Below, in pieces: positions 44,366 to 51,724 of a DNA stretch of 64,000 nucleotides. Source of the DNA: Oscillospiraceae bacterium (lineage in GTDB: Bacteria > Bacillota > Clostridia > Oscillospirales > Acutalibacteraceae); the NCBI GenBank assembly GCA_015065925.1, contig SVPL01000004.1:18423-82422 (forward strand), in the 5' to 3' direction. Numbering within the stretch: position 1 is the first letter of the stretch; the number at the start of each line of letters is the position of its first letter. The notes beneath the pieces are model-generated. The model saw nothing but the letters and a program-made list of their open reading frames with translations, did not search any database and was not told the origin of the DNA. Both the position numbers and the translations under genes were made by a program.

Positions 44366-45976
44366 ATGAAGGATAAATTAAATAACCGACAAGACGCTGG
44401 TTTTGTTAAGCGCATATGTTTTTCAAAAGAGTGTACTGTTTTTTATGTTATATTAGCGATATTGTTTATTCTATTAAATATTTTTACTGTTCCAAATCTT
44501 TTTTCATCAGGGGGGTGGCTCTTTGATACAGAAGATAGGGCTGTTCTTTTAAGTGTGGCAGCTTTGATAGTTTTTCTTATTTTGATTATTATTTTGACGC
44601 CGTCTAGGTTGAAAAAGAAAAACACGGAACGTGTGGATGATGAGCCACAGCCATCAGTCTGGGATAAAATATTTGCATTTTGGCTTCCTTTTTGCTTCTA
44701 TATAATAGCGCAAATGATAGTATTGGGGATTTGCGAGAAATATTCACCTTATTTTGATACATCACTTATTGTAATTTTGTTCAATGGTATTGCTTTATGT
44801 GGTTTGGTTTTTATTTGGATAACAATTTGTGCAGTTCTGTATATTGTTGCACGGTCTGCGCTCTGGTACTTTATTGGCTTTTTGACGCTTAATTTTGCTC
44901 CGATAATTATTAGCTATGGCTGTTATGAAATTTATAATACCATTTCTGTGGCACCTTATAAAGCGTGGAATCCTTTTAATTTTAATCTGTTTTTTGTATC
45001 AACGGTAACATCAATCGGCTTCCCCATAGTTTTTATTTTAATAACAAGCGTTATTATTGGTGTTTTTGTGTATTTATGGCGTAGAAATAAAAAACTCAAA
45101 ATAATTGGGTTAACCGCATTTCAAATTATTTACAAGATATTAGTAATTTTTTTGATTTCACTTTCTGCGGCTTTTTATTTATCAAGCCTTTTTATTGGGG
45201 AAGTTCAAATTGCATTTAACTACATTTTATGCTTTTTAGTTGTGGCGTTGTTGGTGTCGATTGTTATGTGCTATTTTGCTTTTCGTAGAAATAAGCCTAT
45301 ATCCCGCACGATTATAACCGGTCTTGCTGTAGTTGTTTCCTGTACTATTATTTGGGGATTCATACCTTCTACTGCTCAAAAAGAGGCTTATATATTACCT
45401 GATATAGAAGACATAGAAAGTGTTGAATTGTTTTTGGACTCTATAGAAACATTTGAAGTAGACAAGTATTTTGAGGATTGTATTGACCTACATAGTTTTT
45501 TATTGAAATTGTTTAAAGATGGATATTTGCCTGATGAGACCGAATATCCATACGAGGAGCCTGAATGTATTGCAGATTTATGGGAAAATGCTTCTTTTCG
45601 TTATAAATTGAAGAATGAAAAATATTTCAATCGGGACTATAGAGATTTAAAGGCTTCGGCTTTTGATGATTTTTATATTCGACTTATGAAAAGCGATATG
45701 TATGCATATTCCTTGCAAAAAACAGAGATAGCTAATACCCAAATACAAATTTTGGGTAAGTGGTGTGAGCTTCCTGAAAACTGTATTGAAGAATTGTTAA
45801 AAACATATTGCGATGAACTGAAAAAGGCAGATAAATCTGCTTTTTACGAAAATTATAATATCATTCAATTTAATGTTGCAAATGACCGCGGTAAACGTAG
45901 AATTTATATACCGGTTTCATTTACTGATACGGAAAAGCTTGCCACAGAGTATATTAATATGTATGCAGAAAAATAA
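44366..45976 (+). CDS. Multi-pass membrane protein of unknown function
   Basis: A 536-residue protein not recognised. Residues 20-335 hold about eight hydrophobic helices (first VFYVILAILFILLNIFTV, last TIITGLAVVVSCTIIWGFI). Residues 340-536 form a soluble, acidic domain beginning AQKEAYILPDIEDIESVELF with a probable repeat of small helices and an end NDRGKRRIYIPVSF, EYINMYAEK. AAAGGCGGTGATAAA precedes the ATG. It is monocistronic, low in GC and convergent with the TIR-STAND gene; no functional link can be shown. Confidence 0.7.
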   Translation: MKDKLNNRQDAGFVKRICFSKECTVFYVILAILFILLNIFTVPNLFSSGGWLFDTEDRAVLLSVAALIVFLILIIILTPSRLKKKNTERVDDEPQPSVWDKIFAFWLPFCFYIIAQMIVLGICEKYSPYFDTSLIVILFNGIALCGLVFIWITICAVLYIVARSALWYFIGFLTLNFAPIIISYGCYEIYNTISVAPYKAWNPFNFNLFFVSTVTSIGFPIVFILITSVIIGVFVYLWRRNKKLKIIGLTAFQIIYKILVIFLISLSAAFYLSSLFIGEVQIAFNYILCFLVVALLVSIVMCYFAFRRNKPISRTIITGLAVVVSCTIIWGFIPSTAQKEAYILPDIEDIESVELFLDSIETFEVDKYFEDCIDLHSFLLKLFKDGYLPDETEYPYEEPECIADLWENASFRYKLKNEKYFNRDYRDLKASAFDDFYIRLMKSDMYAYSLQKTEIANTQIQILGKWCELPENCIEELLKTYCDELKKADKSAFYENYNIIQFNVANDRGKRRIYIPVSFTDTEKLATEYINMYAEK

Positions 45977-45981
45977 ATAAA

Positions 45982-46025
45982 AAATCGTAATAGAAACAAA
46001 AACGGCGTTTCTATTACGATTTTTG
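45982..46025. terminator. Terminator between the membrane-protein and TIR-STAND genes
   Basis: AAATCGTAATAGAAAC (45982-45997) pairs perfectly with GTTTCTATTACGATTT (46007-46022), followed by TTTG. It serves the plus-strand gene and, with the A run on the other side, perhaps both. Confidence 0.85.
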
Positions 46026-46069
46026 TGTTTGTGGATATTTTTTAAAAGTCTTTTTAGCTAAATAAAAAA

Positions 46070-48502
46070 TCAAACAAGTTTGCTTTTAATTGTAGCGATT
46101 TGCTTAGAGTCGGGTGCGAAAATAAGCTGGGCGAACTGTAAGGATTTGGAATAGTTTTCTTGCGCAGCTTGGTGATTTTCAAGGGCTGAGCAGCAATCAC
46201 CCATAATTGAGTAGAGGTCGTGTATTCTTGGGTGTGAATTGCCAAAATATTCCAAATATTTGTCGATGCTTTTTTGGGCAAAATCCATTGACTTAATATA
46301 ATCCTTCATACCGTAATATGCATATGCTTTTAAATAGTACGCCAGTCCCATATCCGAGTTATTTTCCGAGCCGTGGAGTTCAATAAGTATAACAATTGAT
46401 TTTTCAATTTCTTTCAAAGCTTCGGTAAATTCTTCGCCCACAAGCAGGGTTTCGGCAAATTGCATTAATGCGCCTGCAATTTTGCTGTAGTGATAGTCGC
46501 CCAGATAGAAGTTTGCTTGAGCGTGCTCTATGGCGTCGGTTACATATTGCTTTGACAGCTCATATAGATTTTTGTCCTTGTTATGGCGATATGCAGACAA
46601 ATACATTTTTGAAAGATTGGTTTTGGTCATAGTATGTCTGGATATTTCGTCGGTGGTGTTCATTTGCACCTGCTTGAATATTTTATTTGCTTTTTCCAAC
46701 CAAATAATCGCCTGATTTATATGGTATTCGGAATATACATTCACCGAATGAACCCAACCGCATTTGAAAGCGGCGCGAGCCGTTTTAAAGGTTTGCTCGC
46801 CATAGGTTTTAAGGTTGTATTCATACAAACGCTGAGCAAGATCGGTTGCAGAGACACTATCCACGCTAAAACTCAACAGACATTGGTAAAAATAATAAAA
46901 TTCTTCAGTATTTTTATTAATTTCGGGAAAGGCTTCTGTTAAACTTTTTCCTATTTGTGCGTAGCGGAATTTATCGTCCTTTTTTGCGCCCCACATTTTT
47001 TTATCCTCAATTGCAATAGTAAAACGCTTTAAAAACTCTCCGCAATTTTGTATGGTTACCGGTATTTCGTGCTTTATAACATCGCATATTACAGGGTGTA
47101 GAGCAATGCCCTCGGTGTTTTTAATTAACCAACTTTTGTTTTCCAATTCCTTTATGATTTTGCAGGATTCCAACTGAGCCCAATCCCTGAAATGACGCAC
47201 ATTTATACCGTCAATAGGCATAAATGATAAATATAGCAAAATGTTTTTTTCTTCCTCGCTGAGGGTAAACAATTTGAACATTTTAAGCAGATTTTCGTAA
47301 GCAGAGTTTTTTTGCATATCGGCATTTCGAATTTCCTCTGTTAAGGATGAAATACCTTCTTTTTTAAGAACCTCTATCATTTCTGAGGGGGTTTGACCGC
47401 TGTTTTCCATATGCTGAGCCAAAAGCTCAATAGTGTAGGTGTGCCTGTTTACAAGTTCAATTAGTTCGCAAAGCTTGGGATCGTCTTCAAAAACATCATA
47501 TCCGTCATAGTTTTGCATAAAAATTTCTATCAGACTTTCCATTGAGCTTATGGGATTAATTTTGACAGTTGGATAAAATTTCGAATAGTCGCAACGGGTG
47601 GTGATTAATAAATGATATTTTCCATCGACAAGATTTTTCAAATCCTTATCGTCCATAACATCAAAATTGTCAATAATTATGAGGGTGCGCTCATCTGCGA
47701 TTTTTTTGATTTTTTCCAGCTTTCTTTCAAAAAATGCCTCGTCAGATTCTGTAGTGCCGTCTGACATTTTAAAGCGGGGCATTTCGGGCTCAAGGGAAAA
47801 GAGTGTGTTTGAAACAACGGTATCACGAATAGAGCCGTTGTATGTGGCAAAAACAACGGTGTCGTATTCGGCGCCGTATTTTTTTACATATTGTTTTGCT
47901 ATTTGGGTTTTGCCAATACCGCCTATACCGTATAAAAACAGTAACCTTTCTCCGCCTTTAAAGCAATTGTAAATTTCTTCGATTGTGTCATCTCTGCCTA
48001 AAAACACCTTTTTGGGTATAACGGTGGCGGTGGACAAAAGCCTTGTATGACCTATTCTTTCCGACCAAGCATCACCATTAGCCACATTTTTGCCTAATAT
48101 ACAATAAATTTGATTTGCAAGTTCTTTTATTCTTTCATTAAGGGTTGGCTTTCTTCCGTCAACACGCTGAATACCAATAAGGTCGTATTCCAAATCTCCC
48201 GAAAGCTCGGCATCATCTAAAACAAAGGGGATTACAGGCTTGTTGTTATCTAAAGCCAAAGCAATTTCTTTTGGGACTTCTCTGGAAGCGAGGGAGTTTT
48301 CGCTTTGTATCATTAAAACAAGGCTTGCGTTTTTAATGGCGTCTACAATACATTCCTTGTAATGGTCACCGCCTATCAATTCCCTTGTGCACATCCAGTA
48401 TGAAATATGATATTCATTCATTAGGGTGTTGCCTACATATTCTGTTATAAGCTGGTCCTTGAAAGAAAAACTTATAAATATATCATGTTTACTTTGATTC
48501 AT
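46070..48502 (-). CDS. TIR-STAND (NB-ARC-like)-TPR protein, candidate antiphage sensor
   Basis: An 810-residue protein in three parts. Residues 1-135: TIR domain (HDIFISFSFKDQ; SEN, then SREVPKEIALAL with the likely catalytic Glu79 of NAD-cleaving TIRs). Residues about 165-430: STAND ATPase with Walker A GIGGIGKT (192-199), Walker B LIIIDNFD (about 274-281) and LLITTRCDYSKF sensor. Residues about 560-800: TPR-like helical repeats (DMGLAYYLKAYAYYGMKDY, HDLYSIMGDCCSALENHQ). This is the architecture of NLR-like bacterial immune proteins: TPR senses, STAND oligomerises, TIR depletes NAD. It starts 18 bases after the PHP gene with AAAGGTG ahead, so it is probably co-transcribed with it. Confidence 0.85.
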   Translation of the reverse strand: MNQSKHDIFISFSFKDQLITEYVGNTLMNEYHISYWMCTRELIGGDHYKECIVDAIKNASLVLMIQSENSLASREVPKEIALALDNNKPVIPFVLDDAELSGDLEYDLIGIQRVDGRKPTLNERIKELANQIYCILGKNVANGDAWSERIGHTRLLSTATVIPKKVFLGRDDTIEEIYNCFKGGERLLFLYGIGGIGKTQIAKQYVKKYGAEYDTVVFATYNGSIRDTVVSNTLFSLEPEMPRFKMSDGTTESDEAFFERKLEKIKKIADERTLIIIDNFDVMDDKDLKNLVDGKYHLLITTRCDYSKFYPTVKINPISSMESLIEIFMQNYDGYDVFEDDPKLCELIELVNRHTYTIELLAQHMENSGQTPSEMIEVLKKEGISSLTEEIRNADMQKNSAYENLLKMFKLFTLSEEEKNILLYLSFMPIDGINVRHFRDWAQLESCKIIKELENKSWLIKNTEGIALHPVICDVIKHEIPVTIQNCGEFLKRFTIAIEDKKMWGAKKDDKFRYAQIGKSLTEAFPEINKNTEEFYYFYQCLLSFSVDSVSATDLAQRLYEYNLKTYGEQTFKTARAAFKCGWVHSVNVYSEYHINQAIIWLEKANKIFKQVQMNTTDEISRHTMTKTNLSKMYLSAYRHNKDKNLYELSKQYVTDAIEHAQANFYLGDYHYSKIAGALMQFAETLLVGEEFTEALKEIEKSIVILIELHGSENNSDMGLAYYLKAYAYYGMKDYIKSMDFAQKSIDKYLEYFGNSHPRIHDLYSIMGDCCSALENHQAAQENYSKSLQFAQLIFAPDSKQIATIKSKLV

Positions 48503-48520
48503 AAAAACACCTTTTTAAAA

Positions 48521-49534
48521 TTATTCGGGGAAATACGCGTTGGTGCAGGCGTGCTTGCCGTTTTTATCAATAAGAGTGATACGGAAATATCCGTAATCAG
48601 GACGGTAAACAAGGTTTGCCTCGGTAACGGGGGAGAAATCATCATTCATTATACGCTGTGATGCGCGATGCTCATAGTTAATGCAAATGCTATCAACGGG
48701 AGAGGTCTTAATGTGGATTTTATCGTCCTCTATCCATAAATCGTATATTTCGGGGCCCTCAGAAGCGTAAAAATCGCCATTTTCAAGGGCTTTTGTTATG
48801 GTGCGATAGTCAAGAGACTCTGCCTTAATAACGGTGAACGCCCAGCCTGAATCATCATATCGGGAGTCAAGGGGGCAATGGTTGTGGTTATCATCGGCGC
48901 CTATGCAGAAAATTTTGTTGCCCGAGCAGAGAAAATCATCATAAGCGGCAAAATTGTAATCGTCATAACCGCTTCTGATGCATCCGCCGTTAAACATTTC
49001 CATGGCGTGCATACCCTTGTAGCCTATGTAATCGGGGTAGCGCTCCTTTGACCAAGCGGGGTGATTGTAGGTAACAAAAAAGCCTTTTGCCCTAGCCTTT
49101 TGCATAATATCACTTATACCCTCGTGACCGTAGTGACGAACGTAATCGGGTTCATTTTCATCAAACTTCACAAGATGTTTATAATTAACCGCATTGCTGA
49201 ACTGATAGGCTGAACGGTGCCAAAGGGGTTGAAGAATGTTATCAGGTTCTAAACCAATAAAACAAATATGACAGGTTTTAATGAAGTTAAAGGGAGCGTC
49301 CTTGGGCTCGTTAATCTCCATTTCAAAGCCGTGAAGCGCTAAAAAATCCTCATCATTTAAGTCATCGTGTGGGATTAAAATATCGTGGTCGGTGTAGGCA
49401 ACAACCGAATATCCCTTGGATTTATAATGCTCCTTAACCTGCTCGGGGGAGAGGTATCCGTCCGAGAGATTGGTATGACAGTGTAAATTAGCCTTGTAAA
49501 AATTGCCATTTTCGGGTAACAAAAACTTTTTCAT
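48521..49534 (-). CDS. PHP-domain phosphoesterase
   Basis: A 337-residue protein. The start at 49534 (MKKFLLPENGNFYKANLH) has AGGAG nine bases ahead; the ATG at 49543 touches the ribosome site. The PHP metal motifs are visible: NLHCHTNLSDG, AYTDHDI, HGFEME, VTYNHPAWS and GADDNH. PHP proteins cleave phosphate esters or nucleotides; the substrate is not clear. A short C-terminal beta domain follows (YGYFRITLIDKNGKHACTNA). First gene of the pair with the TIR-STAND gene. Confidence 0.85.
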   Translation of the reverse strand: MKKFLLPENGNFYKANLHCHTNLSDGYLSPEQVKEHYKSKGYSVVAYTDHDILIPHDDLNDEDFLALHGFEMEINEPKDAPFNFIKTCHICFIGLEPDNILQPLWHRSAYQFSNAVNYKHLVKFDENEPDYVRHYGHEGISDIMQKARAKGFFVTYNHPAWSKERYPDYIGYKGMHAMEMFNGGCIRSGYDDYNFAAYDDFLCSGNKIFCIGADDNHNHCPLDSRYDDSGWAFTVIKAESLDYRTITKALENGDFYASEGPEIYDLWIEDDKIHIKTSPVDSICINYEHRASQRIMNDDFSPVTEANLVYRPDYGYFRITLIDKNGKHACTNAYFPE

Positions 49535-49569
49535 TATAAACATCTCCTAAGACAATAAGCTTATGAAAT

Positions 49570-49598
49570 TATTATATATTTTAAGCATAGTTTTGTCA
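49570..49598 (-). promoter_or_regulatory. Promoter of the PHP/TIR-STAND operon
   Basis: Minus strand TTGACA (49598-49593), 17-base spacer, TATAAT (49575-49570). A consensus housekeeping promoter, which would keep the downstream immune-type gene constantly expressed. Confidence 0.85.
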
Positions 49599-49650
49599 AT
49601 CTTGAAAAGCGATTTTTGGCTTAAAATAAATTTAAAATTGAACCTCAAAA

Positions 49651-49690
49651 AACGCAGAAGAAGTAAAAACAAAACTTCTTCTGCGTTAAA
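49651..49690 (-). terminator. Terminator of the oadB-oadG operon
   Basis: AACGCAGAAGAAGT (49651-49664) pairs perfectly with ACTTCTTCTGCGTT (49674-49687). On the minus strand it runs into TTTTTT, so it ends the oadB-oadG transcript. Confidence 0.9.
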
Positions 49691-49732
49691 ATAATTAATA
49701 TTTCGGGAGCTTTTTATTTTTATAGCCCCTTT

Positions 49733-49864
49733 TTATTTGCCGCTTGTAAATTTATTAAGCAATGTTGTAATTCCTATAATCACGCCCATAACGGCTATTA
49801 TTACAAGCATACCTATTCCAAGATTTGGAAGAGTTTCAATAAACATTTCAGGTTTGAAATTCAT
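49733..49864 (-). CDS. OadG-like small membrane subunit of a Na+-pumping decarboxylase
   Basis: A 43-residue protein, MNFKPEMFIETLPNLGIGML then VIIAVMGVIIGITTLLNKF, with one membrane helix of the gamma-subunit type. AAGGAGG lies ahead of the ATG at 49864, 18 bases after the oadB stop. Gamma chains anchor the carboxyltransferase to the beta pump; the alpha and biotin subunits are not in this window. Confidence 0.7.
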   Translation of the reverse strand: MNFKPEMFIETLPNLGIGMLVIIAVMGVIIGITTLLNKFTSGK

Positions 49865-49882
49865 ATATATTTCCTCCTTATA

Positions 49883-51085
49883 TTAGCCTAACAAGGGAAG
49901 ACCAAGACTCAGTATGATACCGCCCGCAATAACCGATGCAATCTGACCTGATACATTAACAGCCATAGAATGCATAAGCAGGAAGTTTTGATTATCAGCC
50001 TCAAGTCCTAACTTATGAACAACTCTACCCGACATAGGGAATGCCGAAATACCTGCGGCACCAATCATAGGATTGACCTTGTTTTTGGTAAAGAGGTTGA
50101 GGAATTTTGCAAAAAGCACACCGCCCGCGGTATCAATGATAAAGGCAATAAGTCCAAGACCTAAAATAAGCAGGGTTTCGGGTACAAGGAACTCCTTGTA
50201 ATACATTTTTGAGGCGATTGTGATGCCAAGGAAGATTGTGATAAGGTTTGCAAGTACCTTCTGAGCAGTTTCGGAAAGGGAATTAAGCACACCGCACTCT
50301 CTTATAAGGTTACCGAACATAAGGAAGCCTACAAGATAAACAGATTCGGGGGCTACAACGCCTACAACTGCAGTTATAATAATGGGGAATAAAATTTTGG
50401 TGAGCTTGGAAACAGATTTAGGCTCATATGGCATACGGATTAAGCGCTCCTTTTTGGTGGTAAGAGCCTTAATAACGGGAGGCTGAATAATGGGAACAAG
50501 CGCCATATAGGAATACGCCGCAACCATAATCGCACCAACATACTGAGAATTAAGCTTCTGTGCCACAACAATTGATGTGGGGCCGTCTGCCGCACCGATA
50601 ACGCCGATTGAAAGCGCATCAATTTCAGGGAAGAACATAGAAGATACGCAGTATGTGAAGAATATACCAAACTGTGCCGCTGCGCCGAAAATCATAAGCT
50701 TAGGATTAGAAAGCAAGGGACCGAAGTCAATCATTGCGCCTATACCAATAAATAAAATCAGGGGGAATAACTCGTTTGCTATACCCGCACCAAAAAGGGT
50801 AGAAAGGGGACCTGCATCATATATTGGATTTCCAAAAGCATCAAGCTTTGCCTGTTCTACTAATTTTCCGCCAATTTCAACTTTTTCCATAACCTGATGC
50901 ATAACACCGGGCAGATTAACAATTATGGCACCAAAGCCCATAGGCAAAAGCAAGGTAGGCTCCATATCCTTCTTTATTGCAAGGAAAATTAAAAGTCCAC
51001 CAATTGCCCACATTGCAATCATAGAAACCCAGTCCATTAATTCGAACTGTTGCAAGGATTCAATCCATTGCCCTAACCATTCCAT
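49883..51085 (-). CDS. Na+-translocating decarboxylase beta subunit (OadB/GcdB type)
   Basis: A 400-residue membrane protein. The start at 51085 (MEWLGQWIESLQQFEL) follows GAAGGAG; the longer frame uses GTG inside the leader. Family marks: FGAIIVNLPGV, GAMIDFGPLLSNP, GVIGAADGPTSIVVAQKL, PPVIKALTTKKER, ISAFPMSGRVVHK. The beta subunit couples decarboxylation of a carboxybiotin (oxaloacetate, glutaconyl-CoA or methylmalonyl-CoA) to Na+ export. The substrate cannot be told without the alpha subunit. Confidence 0.92.
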   Translation of the reverse strand: MEWLGQWIESLQQFELMDWVSMIAMWAIGGLLIFLAIKKDMEPTLLLPMGFGAIIVNLPGVMHQVMEKVEIGGKLVEQAKLDAFGNPIYDAGPLSTLFGAGIANELFPLILFIGIGAMIDFGPLLSNPKLMIFGAAAQFGIFFTYCVSSMFFPEIDALSIGVIGAADGPTSIVVAQKLNSQYVGAIMVAAYSYMALVPIIQPPVIKALTTKKERLIRMPYEPKSVSKLTKILFPIIITAVVGVVAPESVYLVGFLMFGNLIRECGVLNSLSETAQKVLANLITIFLGITIASKMYYKEFLVPETLLILGLGLIAFIIDTAGGVLFAKFLNLFTKNKVNPMIGAAGISAFPMSGRVVHKLGLEADNQNFLLMHSMAVNVSGQIASVIAGGIILSLGLPLLG

Positions 51086-51104
51086 AAAAAACACTCCTTC
51101 AAAA

Positions 51105-51177
51105 AATTAAAGACCTTTAGCAAAAATCACAAAAGTAGTATATGTAATACCTCTTTGATTTTTGTTAAAAGTCTTGC
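51105..51177 (-). promoter_or_regulatory. Long leader hairpin ahead of oadB, possible attenuator
   Basis: AAGACCTTTAGCAAAAATCA on one side and TGATTTTTGTTAAAAGTCTT on the other form an imperfect stem of about 25 base pairs around TAGTATATGTAATAC. On the minus strand it is followed by TAATTTTTTG and then the oadB ribosome site, so it has the form of an intrinsic terminator inside the 5' leader. Confidence 0.55.
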
Positions 51178-51184
51178 TATTTCA

Positions 51185-51227
51185 TATAATGGCGGGTGCA
51201 CGCACCGTACTGACGCCCATTATACCA
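51185..51227. promoter_or_regulatory. oadB promoter region with back-to-back -10 boxes
   Basis: Minus strand: extended -10 TGGTATAAT (51227-51219) serving oadB. Plus strand: TATAAT at 51185-51190 with TTGTTA 17 bases upstream (51162-51167). The two boxes are the ends of an inverted repeat, TATAATGGCG/CGCCCATTATA, enclosing the hairpin GGTGC-AC-GCACC. Confidence 0.5.
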
Positions 51228-51357
51228 GTTTAAACTGCCAGCTACTCCCTTTTAAAGGTCTTATTAAGTTTATATGGTAATTTACACCATACAAAATTAT
51301 TATATAGCATAATTGTGAATAAATTGTTAACGGAACACAAAATTTCAAAATTTATAA

Positions 51358-51386
51358 TTGCGGATAATATAAATATATGTTATAAT
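51358..51386 (+). promoter_or_regulatory. Promoter of the small toxin gene
   Basis: TTGCGG (51358-51363), 17-base spacer, TATAAT (51381-51386). The transcript would have a leader of about 90 bases. Confidence 0.65.
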
Positions 51387-51484
51387 GTTGATTGAAATAA
51401 GGTGAACCTATATAAAGGTAGGCGGTTAGCCCTTTGATTTTCAAGGGGTATTTACCCCTTGACATTAAGTTAGGGGGTGATGCT

Positions 51485-51556
51485 ATGGAATATTATTATT
51501 TAATAATTTTAGTCCTAATTGTGGCTACAGGCTACATAACAAGCATAAAAAAATAA
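51485..51556 (+). CDS. Type I toxin-like hydrophobic peptide (23 residues)
   Basis: MEYYYLIILVLIVATGYITS plus IKK: a single membrane helix with a basic end, as in the small toxic peptides of Firmicutes type I systems. AGGGGGTGATGCT precedes the ATG. The leader contains the perfect hairpin CAAGGGGTA-TT-TACCCCTTG just upstream; its ACCCC arm could also pair with the ribosome site, the kind of switching structure known in such mRNAs. The 3' end is overlapped by a convergent antisense RNA. Too short for normal gene callers. Membrane damage is the presumed effect; untested here. Confidence 0.7.
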   Translation: MEYYYLIILVLIVATGYITSIKK

Positions 51557-51633
51557 CCGCCCTTCGTCCAAAAGTCGCGGTTATTTCCAAAAACTTTTAG
51601 GCTAACCGTTTATCAATGGGTTTGCCTTATTTC
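51547..51633 (-). ncRNA. Antisense RNA, presumed antitoxin
   Basis: It starts about seven bases after a strong minus-strand promoter and ends at a terminator: AAATAACCGC (51586-51577 read on the minus strand) pairs with GCGGTTATTT (51560-51551), followed by seven T. The roughly 87-base RNA is complementary to the end of the toxin reading frame and its 3' untranslated part. The same hairpin would end the toxin mRNA. Confidence 0.7.
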
Positions 51634-51639
51634 ATCTAA

Positions 51640-51669
51640 AGTATACCACACATATAGTGTGGTTGTCAA
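51640..51669 (-). promoter_or_regulatory. Promoter of the antisense RNA
   Basis: TTGACA (51669-51664), 18-base spacer, TATACT (51645-51640). The spacer is nearly all palindrome, CCACAC-TATAT-GTGTGG, which could be an operator. It points away from comM, so it cannot serve that gene. Confidence 0.75.
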
Positions 51670-51724
51670 GTGCAAAAAACGAACGCATCCAGCGTTTGTT
51701 TTTATTTTTTTATAGTAAACGTTA

